Positions 36,360-45,750 are shown, counted from the stretch's first letter. The stretch: 64,000 nucleotides of DNA from Gemmatimonadota bacterium (GCA_016712265.1 JADJRJ010000030.1:62001-126000); one strand, 5' to 3'. Notes: generated by a model not told the origin, from the letters alone. Program-made: numbers and translations.

Positions 36360-37619
36360 TCACGTGCAGCGCACCTCGACCCGACGGTTGAGCGAGCGAC
36401 CGCTCTCGTCATCGTTAGTCGCAATCGGGTGTGCCTCGCCGATTCCTGCGGCGCGCAGTCGTCCGGCGGGGATGCCGCGACGCACGAGGTCGGCGACCAC
36501 GGCAGCGGCCCTGCGCTGGGACAGCGACAGGTTGTAGGCCTCAGTCCCTTCGCTGGATGTGTGTCCCTCCAGTAGGATCGCGGTGCTTGGGTCGTTGCGG
36601 AGGCCGTCGTACAACATCGACAGCACGGGCTCCGACTCCGGGGTGATGACCGCCGAGTCGAACCCGAACCCGATGCCGTGGATGACCGAGTTGCAGCCCA
36701 GGGCCGGCGGCGGAGGGGTGGGGCAGCGCGCCGCGGACTGCGGACCAGGACCACTGGTATAGAGGCGAAACGGCGCCCCGTTGGTGGAACGCACGCCGCG
36801 CAGCAGGGTGTCCTCGACAACGGTCAGGACAAAGAGGCTCTTGACGCCGGTTCGTGATTCCTGGCCGGTCGCCCGCAGGATGTTCCCCGTCACGGTCCCG
36901 CTGAGGGAGCCGAGCCCATCATAACACCCTGACACGACGGCGCCCTGCTGCCGCAGTCCGATTTGCACGCCGCGGCCCTGCCAGGCCCCGGTGAAGTGTG
37001 TCGCCAGTGCGATGGGTTCCTGTGTGCCGTTGCCGACAATCTCGCTGAACTCGTAAAACATCTGATCGCGCTGGACGTTGATCCCACCAACCAGGCGCAA
37101 CTTGACCCACCGCACCGGCGTGCGCGCGTGCAGGGTGAGTTCGGTGACTTGCCCGCGTTGTGGGTGGGTGGTGAGGGTCGCCGAGCCGAGGAGGGCGAAT
37201 CCGTCGGTGGGAGAGGACGCGGAGCCGTGCACCTCAACGATGCGTGAGAAGGTCGAGCCAGGGCTCGGGGTCTCCAGGACGTTCGGTACCGCGAACCGGT
37301 CAAAGGTGGTCAGGGCGGGGAGGGCGTAAGTGATCTCGGTGGCGCCATCTGCGCCCTGCATCCGGAGTGACAGCGTGAAGCCCGTGGGATTCCCATCGAC
37401 GGAGCTGAGGGCCTTGTCCATGGTGACGCCGGCGGCGGTGGCTGCCGCCGAGACGGTGAGTGGAATGGCTCCCTGCGAAAAGGTGAGGTAATCGATGCGT
37501 TCGGGGGGTGCTTGGGCCCCCAGCGACGGTCCGACCGCGGAACCAGTGAAGCACAGCGCGCGTACGAGACGGCCTGGCCGGCCCGGCAACCCAAACGACA
37601 AGAAGCGCGCTGTCTGCAT
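36360..37619 (-). CDS. OmpA family outer-membrane-associated protein
   Basis: Protein of 419 residues with a signal-like N-terminus ending GPSLGAQA. The first 300 residues are beta-rich and contain a discoidin-like jelly-roll pattern (TFDRFAVPNVLE, LTLHARTPVRWVKLRLV). The last 110 form an OmpA peptidoglycan-binding domain (LEGHTSSEGTEAYNLSLSQRR, NRRVEVRC). It likely anchors the envelope to peptidoglycan. A GAGG ribosome site precedes the ATG at 37619. Confidence 0.85.
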   Translation of the reverse strand: MQTARFLSFGLPGRPGRLVRALCFTGSAVGPSLGAQAPPERIDYLTFSQGAIPLTVSAAATAAGVTMDKALSSVDGNPTGFTLSLRMQGADGATEITYALPALTTFDRFAVPNVLETPSPGSTFSRIVEVHGSASSPTDGFALLGSATLTTHPQRGQVTELTLHARTPVRWVKLRLVGGINVQRDQMFYEFSEIVGNGTQEPIALATHFTGAWQGRGVQIGLRQQGAVVSGCYDGLGSLSGTVTGNILRATGQESRTGVKSLFVLTVVEDTLLRGVRSTNGAPFRLYTSGPGPQSAARCPTPPPPALGCNSVIHGIGFGFDSAVITPESEPVLSMLYDGLRNDPSTAILLEGHTSSEGTEAYNLSLSQRRAAAVVADLVRRGIPAGRLRAAGIGEAHPIATNDDESGRSLNRRVEVRCT

Positions 37620-37739
37620 CGTGACCTCGTGAGGTGAGGTGCCTGGTGGCGGCGAGCCCCTGGCGGCTGCCGACGGTACCACATGCGACGATGTTATGGC
37701 CTGGCGGAGGAGATGGCAACGCGCAATCAACCGTGCTCG

Positions 37740-38316
37740 TCATCGGGCGAAGAGTCGCTTCAGCAGCTCCTCGCTTTCCGCCTTCATCTTGTGCGCGGCC
37801 GAGGGAGGTTCCGAGAGGCGCCGGATCGTGGCGGATCCGGGGAAGAAGAGGGTGGCCCTGATCGCCCCAATCGGCCGTCGGGTCCAGGCGCACGACGCCG
37901 AACGCGACCTCGATCAGGTCGGTGGGCGTGGCGATCCGAAGGCGGAGCTTCGAGAAACCGGTGGGCTTGGTCATCAACGGGGGGAGATTCACACCGATCA
38001 CCCCCGGGCCATTGACGATGACCCTCGGCACGTGGTCCGGGTCGAGCGCTGGTGCCCAGGTGAATTGCGCGCCATCCCTGGGGGTGAGCGTGACAAGGGA
38101 CCGTGGATCGGCCACAACGACGTCGTTGGCACGCAGGGTCTTCGCGATGTCCGCGCCGACGAACGCCATGGATCCCATGCCGAGGATGAGTCGTTGCAGC
38201 TCGGTCGCTGCGATGTTGTGTATGGTTGGAGGCCGCAGCCGGCGGAGGTGGAGCAACGGTCCCGCGGCGTCACAGAAGTCGTCATCGGTGTCGAGACGCG
38301 CATGGAGCGCTGTGAT
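37740..38316 (-). pseudogene. Remnant of an unidentified gene, truncated and frameshifted
   Basis: Codon use is strongly coding across this stretch, but it has no proper start and is broken once. Upstream it runs directly out of the yoeB reading region near 38316. Codons read ALHARLDTDDDFCDA, then GADIAKTLRANDVVVADPRS and VRLDPTADW in one frame. After a run of four C at 37865-37868 the coding potential moves to another frame (AIRATLFFPGSATIRRL, ending LLKRLFAR at 37740). Removing one base of the run joins the two. Family not recognised. Confidence 0.6.
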
Positions 38317-38539
38317 CGAGGCGATCCGCCTCGTTGATCCGGCGCGACCACACATTCCCGCTGAGGTGCTTGAGCGGTTCAGGCTTGCCAATCCCCTCGA
38401 ACGGATCGCGGAGCACGGCCTCCATCAGATCCAGGACCCGCAGCGCGGTCTTGCGATTGGTGTCCACCCAATCGCGTAGGTCCTCCAGGCACTCGGCCTC
38501 GACGACGGCGCTCCGCCGCCGCTTCGCCGACGGGCTCAG
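38282..38539 (-). pseudogene. yoeB: YoeB-family toxin, C-terminally truncated
   Basis: RelE/YoeB mRNA interferase of a type II toxin-antitoxin pair. It matches the family from RRSAVVEAECLEDL through DPFEGIGKPEPLKHLSG to VWSRRINEADR. After that the usual RLVY...RYHY ending is replaced by the unrelated LDHSAPCASRHR. The catalytic His near the C-terminus is thus lost, and the gene is probably inactive. No ATG, GTG or TTG is available; CTG at 38539 overlaps the antitoxin stop as CTGA. It lies directly downstream of the Phd-type antitoxin. Confidence 0.72.
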
Positions 38540-38823
38540 GGGGCCTCCGCCAGCCCGAGCTCGCGACGCAGTGCGCGGAGATCCGTTCCCTTGCCCCGCC
38601 CGCGGCGGGCGCGCGTCAGCGCGGCCAGCAGACGCACGGCATGCTGGGGGGAGCGGAGCAAGTAGGCGGTTTCGCGCAGACTCGCGAGTTCGTCGGCCGG
38701 GATGAGGGCCATGTCTTCGTGCCCGCGCCGCTGGATGACGGCCGCCTCCCGCGACTCCTCGACCTGATCCCAGAGCGAGGCCAGGTTCTCCCGGGCGTGA
38801 CTGTAGCTGGTCTTGACGGACAT
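38536..38823 (-). CDS. Phd/YefM-family antitoxin
   Basis: Protein of 95 residues with the antitoxin N-terminus SVKTSYSHARENLASLWDQVEE and the strand IQRRGHEDMALIPADELASL that make the DNA-binding dimer of the Phd/YefM fold. The C-terminal tail (residues 55-95) is where these proteins wrap the toxin. GGAGG six bases before the ATG is a strong ribosome site. It appears intact while its toxin is damaged. Confidence 0.88.
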   Translation of the reverse strand: MSVKTSYSHARENLASLWDQVEESREAAVIQRRGHEDMALIPADELASLRETAYLLRSPQHAVRLLAALTRARRGRGKGTDLRALRRELGLAEAP

Positions 38824-38992
38824 GCAGCACCTCCAGTATTGCACAGGGAACTTGTCCAAGTACGCGGCTCGCGTCAAGGGACGGCATAACCATGTGTTGC
38901 AGCAGGCGCGGCTGGCATGGTTGGCGGCTTCGCCGCCGTCGTATGATATGGCTTCGCTGCTGAACACCAACGTTAGGCGGCGATCACTGACC

Positions 38993-39658
38993 ATGGATGA
39001 CTCATACTTCGGCAGGCAGACTCTCTCCGCACTGGCACAGCTCTTGGCCTCGCTGCGAAGTGACGCGGTGGTGGTCCTGCTCGCAAAGGCAGCAATCGTG
39101 GAACCGGCGTACGAGGGCCAGAGCCACCTGCTCTCGACCCTTGAGCGCGCCAAGCCGTTGGACGTGCATCGCCTGGTTACCGACATGGTGCTGCGACGAG
39201 CTTCAGCCCGCGCGGATGCTCCGACGAAGCACCTGTTCGGTGATCGCGAGGGTGAACTTCTACGCTGTCTCAGCCTCGACGGTTGGGAGGTGAACGGTGG
39301 TGCCCTAATACGGGGACAGCCGAGCTCCACGGAAATTGTGGAGCTGCGCGATGCCTTCGATGAGCGTCTCCAGGGCTCGGGGCTCGATGCAAACGGAGAT
39401 ATCGCCGCAGCCCTCAAGGCGTCCGCCGAGGCGTTCACCCGCACTCCGCCTGACCACAATGCGAGCACGACGCATATGCGCATCGCTCCGGAGACGGTGG
39501 CTCGGCGTTCTGCACTGGTGATCGCTGCAGGGCGCCGAGTCGCTGCGCCAACGGATGAGTGGGGCTCTGCGATACGCTGTACGACAGTTCACACAACGCG
39601 CGACGTTGGCCGGAGAACCCAGCGGTCCGCGGGCGAGTCGACCGGGAGTCGTACCTGA
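38993..39658 (+). CDS. Unrecognised helical protein
   Basis: About 221 residues, mostly helical. The first 120 residues (FGRQTLSALAQLLASLRSD onward) match nothing known to me. Residues about 135-195 (AEAFTRTPPDHNASTTHMR, TVARRSALV, DEWGSAIR) look like the helical C-terminal domain of some abortive-infection-type proteins, but this is pattern memory only. The end after DEWGSAIR looks out of frame, so a truncated protein is possible. Upstream starts exist in frame at 38948 and 38813. It sits next to the decayed toxin-antitoxin pair. Confidence 0.45.
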   Translation: MDDSYFGRQTLSALAQLLASLRSDAVVVLLAKAAIVEPAYEGQSHLLSTLERAKPLDVHRLVTDMVLRRASARADAPTKHLFGDREGELLRCLSLDGWEVNGGALIRGQPSSTEIVELRDAFDERLQGSGLDANGDIAAALKASAEAFTRTPPDHNASTTHMRIAPETVARRSALVIAAGRRVAAPTDEWGSAIRCTTVHTTRDVGRRTQRSAGESTGSRT

Positions 39659-39873
39659 AGAGGCTGCAGCCCGCAGATCGCCCGAAGCCGGACGTTGACC
39701 GGGTCCGAGTGGTATTGGATGTGACTGAGGCCCGACGCGTCACGGAAGAACTGAAGACGGTCGGGTTGCGCGCCACCGGTCCGCTTGTGGTCGAACTGCG
39801 CGCAGGGGGGGGTGTGCTTGAAATCGTTCCCACCGTAGTTCAGGCTTCAGCGGGAGTAGAGGCGATCCAATAG
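39559..39873 (+). CDS. Small unrecognised ORF
   Basis: ORF of 104 codons whose 3' two thirds have coding-like codon use (RVRVVLDVTEARRVTEELK, LVVELRAGGGVLEIVP). It overlaps the previous ORF in another frame by 100 bases. A one-base loss near 39574 would join DEWGSAIR to LYDSSHNARRW in this frame, so the two may be one broken gene. No family recognised. Confidence 0.4.
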   Translation: MGLCDTLYDSSHNARRWPENPAVRGRVDRESYLKRLQPADRPKPDVDRVRVVLDVTEARRVTEELKTVGLRATGPLVVELRAGGGVLEIVPTVVQASAGVEAIQ

Positions 39874-39947
39874 GGCGGGGTCCCGAGGCGCGATGCGCGC
39901 GTCGGTCCGCTGGGTGAGTGGCGCATGGAAGACCGCGAGGGTGGCTG

Positions 39948-40711
39948 ATGATGCGTCCGCGAATGGAGTGCGACGGGACCGCACGCGTGATCCCCGTCAC
40001 TGAGGCGACGCTGCACAGCTGTCTCGAGGGTGCCGGGGAAACCGCCGTGGTTTTCGAGAGCGGACTGGGAGAAGGCATGGCGGCATGGGCAGCACTGGTT
40101 GACTCCGTTGGTCAGTTCGCGCGCGTCGTGCGGTACGATCGTCGTGGCACTGGAGCATCGCCGTCGACAGACACGCTCTTCGACCCACTTCGTGCCGTGA
40201 ACGATCTGGCTTCAGTCGTTGTGGCCCATTCACCTCACGCCCCGGTCGTCGTGGTGGCTCATTCACTGGGAGGGGCGTACGCAACGGCCTACGCCCGGCG
40301 GCACCCGGATCGGGTAAAGGGGGTGGTCCTGGTCGATCCCACGCCCGCAGGATTCTTCGTGCGCCAGCGCGAGATCATTGGGGAAGCACGCTTTCGTGAA
40401 AACCAGGCGACAGCCCGCGCCCGAATGCGGGGCACCACACGCGCGGAGTACGAGGCGATGGAAGCCAGCCTGGCCCTCGCCGCGGGCGGACGTCGGCCGC
40501 AGCTCGCGGGGACGCTGCTATCCGCGGGCCGGGTGGAGAATCCTGACACGTCGATCGGCCGTCGGGCAAAGGCGGTGTGGCTGGAACTGCATGTAGCGGT
40601 CGCCGACCGACTCGGCCTCGTGCACATGATCGTGCCCGACGGAGGGCACCGGTTGCAGGATGGCAAGCCGGGCGTGGTAATCGCCGCGATCCGGCGGGGG
40701 GTTCGCGGTGA
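39948..40711 (+). CDS. Alpha/beta hydrolase, apparent frameshift at the 3' end
   Basis: Hydrolase-fold protein. It has an oxyanion-type VFESGLGEG, RYDRRGTGAS, the nucleophile elbow VAHSLGGAY (Ser) and a C-terminal His in IVPDGGHRLQDGKPG. The annotated frame does not stop at the natural place but runs on to 41303, antisense through lolA. If the run of six G at 40696-40701 had seven, the protein would stop at the TGA ending at 40711 and be about 254 residues, normal for the family. The end given is this corrected one. GAGGGTGG precedes the ATG at 39948. Substrate unknown. Confidence 0.75.
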
Positions 40712-40738
40712 GGGGCAGCGGTCGCTTCGCGCGAAGCC

Positions 40739-41398
40739 CTATCGAATGCTCCCGCTCTCCACGATGCGAACGCCCCGCGGAGGCTTGAACGTGAAAGCCC
40801 CTGCCTCCACCGGCGCGTTAGGCGTGAAGCTCGTGATCTTCACCTTGCGGGTAAGCCCGCTGGGTTCGTGTGCCTCGAACTGCCGCAGCCAGCCGTCGGC
40901 GACGTCCACCCAGATGCGCGCGCGGGTGAAGCTCGCGTCGCCCTTGCGCGGGACCAGGTTCACGGCGCGCGTCGCGCGCCCGTCGATCGTCGCGGCACCA
41001 GCGTCGGTGATCGTGTACCGCTGTCGCGGATTGGTAAAGAACGCACCCACCAGGTCGATCGACCCCTCGAGATCCGCGGTGAGCGGCGCGCGAATCACCT
41101 GGCCCTTGGTCGAACTTGGGAGGTACAACCAGACAAACTTGCCATCGCTGAGGATCAGGTCGCCCTTGGGATCGGTGAAGCGAAAGGCAAAGCGATCCGG
41201 GCGCGACTGTTGGAACTCCCCCTTCGATGGAATCACCGACCCGGTCAGGGTGTTGGTGATGGTTTGCTCGAAGGTGGCCCGCGCCGTCCTCACACTGGCA
41301 TAGGCCGCGACGGCGCGCGCGATGGCTGAGTCGGCGGCGGTGGCCTGCGCAACGACTGGTGCAGGGAGGACAAGGGCGACAACGAAGGCGGCACGCAT
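40739..41398 (-). CDS. lolA: LolA-like outer-membrane lipoprotein carrier
   Basis: Periplasmic chaperone that carries lipoproteins from LolCDE to the outer membrane. The 219 residues start with a signal peptide (FVVALVLPAPVVAQA). The LolA pattern follows: ARATFEQTITNTL, GEFQQSRPDRFAFRFTDPKGDLILSDGKFVWLY, and FEAHEPSGLTRKVKITSF. It is smaller and more divergent than E. coli LolA, but the half-barrel pattern is clear. It converges with the frameshifted hydrolase. Confidence 0.87.
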   Translation of the reverse strand: MRAAFVVALVLPAPVVAQATAADSAIARAVAAYASVRTARATFEQTITNTLTGSVIPSKGEFQQSRPDRFAFRFTDPKGDLILSDGKFVWLYLPSSTKGQVIRAPLTADLEGSIDLVGAFFTNPRQRYTITDAGAATIDGRATRAVNLVPRKGDASFTRARIWVDVADGWLRQFEAHEPSGLTRKVKITSFTPNAPVEAGAFTFKPPRGVRIVESGSIR

Positions 41399-41406
41399 GA
41401 GCAGGA

Positions 41407-42195
41407 TTACCCGGAAATGGGGGGGCCGTTCCCGGGGCCGAGCAAAACGCTCGCACCGTCGGTGGCCCGAACAACCGATCCACTCCATCGCGCGCCGATG
41501 ATTCCCTCGAGGTCGAGTGATTCCACCGGCGGATAGAAGTGATTGAGCCACAGTGCTCCTGGACGCGAACGCGCGGCGACCTCGGCGCACTGCTCAGGGG
41601 TCAAGTGAATCGGGACGTCGAATGCGGCAGGGAGTGAACATTCGAGCAGCAACAGATCGCTGCCCGACGCCCACTCGGCAAAGTGGTCGGAGGGACCCAG
41701 GTCACCCGAGCAGGTGATGCGCCGTCCCTCGTGCGAGAGACTCCACGCGACACTCTCGGGTGTATGTGGAACGGGGCAACACTCGAGCGTTACTCCGCCC
41801 GACAGGACGAGGGGATCGTGCGGGGGACGGTCCAACACCTCAAGGCCCGGGACGAACGCCGCCATGGCCGGGGCAAAGGCAGCTGCGATGCGGTCGACGA
41901 AGGCGGCCGTCCCGGCTGGCCCGATGATCGTCACCGGCTCGGCGCGCGGGGGCAACTGCCCGTAGCGCCATGCGGTGAGGAATGCGACGAGGTCGGCCGT
42001 ATGGTCCGCATGAAAGTGGGTCAGCACCACGTGCGTGATGCTGCTCCAGTCCAGCCCCAACTGCGCCATGCGCCAGAGGACGCCGCTCCCGCAATCCACC
42101 AACACCCGCAGGCCTCCGGCCTCCACCAGCGTCCCGGCCTGCACCCGCTGCGGGTGGGGCGCCGCAGTGCCGGTGCCAATCGTCGTCAGGCGCAC
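41407..42195 (-). CDS. MBL-fold metallohydrolase, RNase Z-like
   Basis: Protein of 262 residues with MBL fold: LTTIGTGTAAPHPQR at the N-terminus, metal motif LTHFHADHTADL near 59, ITCSGDLGPSD and LNHFYPP. The features are those of RNase Z-like or AHL-lactonase-like single-domain hydrolases; tRNA processing is not proved because the exosite arm is absent. lolA begins 8 bases downstream on the same strand, so the two are probably co-transcribed. Confidence 0.87.
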   Translation of the reverse strand: MRLTTIGTGTAAPHPQRVQAGTLVEAGGLRVLVDCGSGVLWRMAQLGLDWSSITHVVLTHFHADHTADLVAFLTAWRYGQLPPRAEPVTIIGPAGTAAFVDRIAAAFAPAMAAFVPGLEVLDRPPHDPLVLSGGVTLECCPVPHTPESVAWSLSHEGRRITCSGDLGPSDHFAEWASGSDLLLLECSLPAAFDVPIHLTPEQCAEVAARSRPGALWLNHFYPPVESLDLEGIIGARWSGSVVRATDGASVLLGPGNGPPISG

Positions 42196-42222
42196 TGGAG
42201 CCGTGCCTGACGACGACGGGAC

Positions 42223-45200
42223 CTACGCGGCCTCAACACCGGCCTCGACCACGGCCACGGCCTCCGGCGCATCGTCATCCACGGCGAGTCCGCGCATGCG
42301 CACGCTGACCAGCGAGGAGACACCGGGCTCCTGCATGGTGACGCCGTACACCGCGTCCGCCGCCTCGGTGGTGGTCCGTGGATTGTGCGTGATCACGATG
42401 AACTGGGTCTTGTCCTTGAACTGGGTCAACATGCGCACGTACCGGCCGATGTTGGCGTCGTCCAGCGGAGCGTCCACCTCGTCGAGCAGGCAGAAGGGGC
42501 TCGGCTTGGTGAGGAAGATGCCGAAGAGCAGGGAGAGGGCGACCAGCGCCCGTTCGCCGCTCGACAGCAGGTTGATGCGCTGCGTGCGCTTGCCGCGCGG
42601 CGACGCATGCACCTCGATGTCGCAGTCCAGCGGAAGCTCGGGATTCTCCAGGCGGAGATCGCACTCACCACCGCCAAACAACGTCATGAAGATCTGGCGG
42701 AAGTTCTCACGGACCTGTGTGAAGGTCGTGAGGAACATCTCCCGAGCGGTCAGGTCGATCTCGCGGATGGCCAGCTGCAACTTGTTCCGGGCCTCGGCGA
42801 GGTCGGTGCGCTGCGTCGTGAGGAAGTCGAGGCGCTTGATCTCCTCCTCGTGCTCCTCGATGGCCAGCGGGTTCACCGGGCCTAGGCGTTCGACCTCGGC
42901 GCGCAGCTGCTCGGCCTCGGCGCGCAGGGTGTCGTCGTCCATGTCGACGGCCTCGTAGCTCGACATGAGATCTTCCAGCGGACGCCGCCACTCGGCCTCC
43001 AGGCGCTCGCGAATGGCAGCTCGCTTGCCTGACAACTCGGCGAGACGGACCTCGCCCTGGTAGAGGGACGACTCCCGGTCGTGCAAGTCGCGCCGTGTGG
43101 CATCCAGCTGCTGGTCGGCCTCCGCGAGGGCCTGGTCCGCGCTGCGCAGGGCGTCCACGGCGACCTGGTGCCGGCCGTCGACATCGGTCAACGTGTTCAG
43201 CTGCGTGTCGAGATCGGCCTGCCACTCCGCCATCTGCATGGCGAGCGTGCGATCGACCTCGCCGAGTTCACCGAGTTCCGCGGCGAGGGTGGTGAGGCGG
43301 GCCGTGGCGCTCGAGTGTTCCTGGTCGATGCGCGCGAGGCGATCCTCGGCCACGTGCGCGCGTGCGTCGAGTTGTGCGACGGTAATCTGGCTGGCCGTTC
43401 GCGCGGAACGTGCGGCCTCGAGGGCAGCATCGGCCTCGGCCGACGCGGCGCGACTCGACTCCACGGAGTCCACCGCTACCGGAAGGGAAGCTTCGAGGCC
43501 GGAGGAATCGGCCAGGAGAGTGGCCAAACGCTCATCGAGAGACTGACGACGCTGGACGAGGCGCGCGGCGAGCGCGTCCGCCTCTTCCAGCTCACGTGCG
43601 CCACGGAGACGCCGGCGTTCCAGGTCCGAGCGCACATCGTTGGCGCGCCGGTCCTCGGTTTGCGCCTGCGACATGCGTTCAGAGGCCGCCGAGACTCCAG
43701 CATCGGCCTCGGCGAGGGTCTCGCGGGCAAGCGCGGCGACTTCCTGCAGCCTGGCGCGAGCGTCTTGTGCCGCTTGCAGCTCTGCCCGAAGGGCAAAGAG
43801 TTCGGCACGACGACGCAGGGGCCCGGGGCCGGAGACGGAGCCCGGGAGCCACACGGCACCGCGGGCATCCACGAAGGCGGCGCCGTCGTCGACGGGCAAG
43901 ACCTGCGCGAGCAGGGTGCGCACCCAGGTGGCCGCAGCAGCGGTGACGTCAACCTGCGTGAGGAGGTCGCCGGCTTGCTGTTCCGGACTGTTGGAGACCG
44001 CGTCCAGGGGCAGGAGCAGGAGCGGACCCGGATTGGTCTGAACGTGCCAGGCCCGCACGGCGTCGGCGGCGGCGCGGTCACGTACAACGACCGCGTGCAG
44101 GGTCATGCCGAGGAAGCGCTCGACGAGCGCCGCCGAGGCCGTGCCGGCACTCACGAAGTCGGAGACCGGGCCGAGGATGGCCCCGTCGCCGAATCGTTCA
44201 CGCTCACGGAGGAGTCGTGCGGCGGCAGGGGCCAGACCGACGCGTTCGCGCTCGAGTCCCTCGAGGGCGCTGAGTCGGGCTTCCAGGTTGGCGCAGCTAT
44301 CCTGCGACGCCTGCCAGGCCGTGCGGGCACTGGCCTCGCGTTCGCGGGCTTCGCGCGCCGCCTCCCGTGCGGCGGCGAGGGCGGCGGTGGCCGCGGTGAC
44401 GTTGGCCGCGGCGACGATCATGGATTCGTCGGACGCTGCAATCTCTCGTTGGAGTGCGGCGGCGGCGTCCACGAGCACCTCGCGTTCGGCTGCGAGTTGC
44501 GACGTGCGCGCGTCCAGCTCGGCCATCTCGCGGCGGGCACCGTCGGCTTCCATTTCGAGGCGGCGGACCTGGTCGCGCGCCTCACGCAAGGCGCGTTCGG
44601 CGGCCTCCACGGCGCGGCGGCGTTCCGTGACCAGGGTCCGCGTGGCTTCCTCTGCCTCGCTCAACAAGGCCACCTGCTCGCGGGCCGCGGCCGTGTCGGC
44701 GCGTACGACCTCGAGTTCCTCAACGGCGCGCTGGCGTTCAGCGACGAGGCGCTCACCCGTCATGGCACCGTCGCGCTGTTCGTCCTCGGCGCGCTGGCGG
44801 CGCTCGATGGCGTGACGTCGGCGTTCCTCCCCAACGGCCATCTCACCGCGCAGGGCCTGCACGCGCTGTTGTTGCTGGGCGAGAAGCTGGGCGAGTTCGT
44901 TGCGGGAGCCTTCGCTGGCGGCACGCGATTCCTGGGCGGCGGCACGCGCCTGCTCGGCATCGGTAACCGCACTGCCCGCATCGGGCGCACTCTCCCGCAG
45001 GTCGGCGACGCGCACTTCGAGTTCCTGCAATTCGGCGTGCCACGCCGCCATCTCACGCGAGGCGAGGGTCAATTCCACGCCAAAGCGTCGCTTCATCAAC
45101 TCTTCGCTGCGTTCCGCCTTCTTGCGTTGGCGCGCCAGCGAGCGGACCTGCGATTGGACCTCGGTGATGAGGTCGTCCAGGCGATTGAGGTCGAGCGCCG

Positions 45201-45750
45201 TTTCTTCGAGACGCCGTTCCGTGCTCCGTCGGCGATCCCGATACAGTCCGACGCCGGCCGCTTCCTCGAACAGCTCGCGCCGATCATCGGGGCGGTCGGA
45301 CAGCAGGGCATCGATCATCTTGGATTCAATGACCACGCCGGTATCCGCACCCAGCCCGGTGCCGCGGAGCATGTCGTGGATGTCGCGCAGGCGACAGGAC
45401 GCACCGTTCAGCAGGTACTCGCTCTCGCCCGAGCGGGAGAGCCGCCGAGTGACGACGACCTCCTTGAAGGCGACCGGGAGCTGGCCGTCTTCATTCTCGA
45501 AGTGGAGGGACACCTCGGCGAGATTGACGGCGCGCCGCGCCGACGATCCCTGAAAGATGACTTCCTCCATCTTGGCGCCGCGGAGCAGGCGGGCGCGCTG
45601 CTCGCCGAGCACCCACCGCACGGCATCCGAGACGTTGGACTTGCCGCAGCCATTGGGCCCGACGATTGCCGTCACGCCATTGTCGAAGAGCATCGTCGTC
45701 GCGTCGGCGAACGACTTGAAGCCCTGCATTTCCAGCTTGGTCAACCGCAC
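42223..45750 (-). CDS. smc: Chromosome segregation protein SMC
   Basis: Condensin ATPase of 1175 residues. It has an N-terminal P-loop GPNGCGKSN near 32, long coiled coils (about 170-500 and 650-1000), a hinge between (LGMTLHAVVVRDRAAADAV), and a C-terminal head with the signature LLSSGERALVALSLLFG and Walker B FCLLDEVDAPLDDANI. It starts with GTG that shares its first base with the stop of the SPOR gene upstream (TAGTG). No scpA or scpB is in the window. The coils are unusually rich in Ala, Arg and Glu, reflecting the GC content. Confidence 0.97.
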   Translation of the reverse strand: MRLTKLEMQGFKSFADATTMLFDNGVTAIVGPNGCGKSNVSDAVRWVLGEQRARLLRGAKMEEVIFQGSSARRAVNLAEVSLHFENEDGQLPVAFKEVVVTRRLSRSGESEYLLNGASCRLRDIHDMLRGTGLGADTGVVIESKMIDALLSDRPDDRRELFEEAAGVGLYRDRRRSTERRLEETALDLNRLDDLITEVQSQVRSLARQRKKAERSEELMKRRFGVELTLASREMAAWHAELQELEVRVADLRESAPDAGSAVTDAEQARAAAQESRAASEGSRNELAQLLAQQQQRVQALRGEMAVGEERRRHAIERRQRAEDEQRDGAMTGERLVAERQRAVEELEVVRADTAAAREQVALLSEAEEATRTLVTERRRAVEAAERALREARDQVRRLEMEADGARREMAELDARTSQLAAEREVLVDAAAALQREIAASDESMIVAAANVTAATAALAAAREAAREAREREASARTAWQASQDSCANLEARLSALEGLERERVGLAPAAARLLRERERFGDGAILGPVSDFVSAGTASAALVERFLGMTLHAVVVRDRAAADAVRAWHVQTNPGPLLLLPLDAVSNSPEQQAGDLLTQVDVTAAAATWVRTLLAQVLPVDDGAAFVDARGAVWLPGSVSGPGPLRRRAELFALRAELQAAQDARARLQEVAALARETLAEADAGVSAASERMSQAQTEDRRANDVRSDLERRRLRGARELEEADALAARLVQRRQSLDERLATLLADSSGLEASLPVAVDSVESSRAASAEADAALEAARSARTASQITVAQLDARAHVAEDRLARIDQEHSSATARLTTLAAELGELGEVDRTLAMQMAEWQADLDTQLNTLTDVDGRHQVAVDALRSADQALAEADQQLDATRRDLHDRESSLYQGEVRLAELSGKRAAIRERLEAEWRRPLEDLMSSYEAVDMDDDTLRAEAEQLRAEVERLGPVNPLAIEEHEEEIKRLDFLTTQRTDLAEARNKLQLAIREIDLTAREMFLTTFTQVRENFRQIFMTLFGGGECDLRLENPELPLDCDIEVHASPRGKRTQRINLLSSGERALVALSLLFGIFLTKPSPFCLLDEVDAPLDDANIGRYVRMLTQFKDKTQFIVITHNPRTTTEAADAVYGVTMQEPGVSSLVSVRMRGLAVDDDAPEAVAVVEAGVEAA

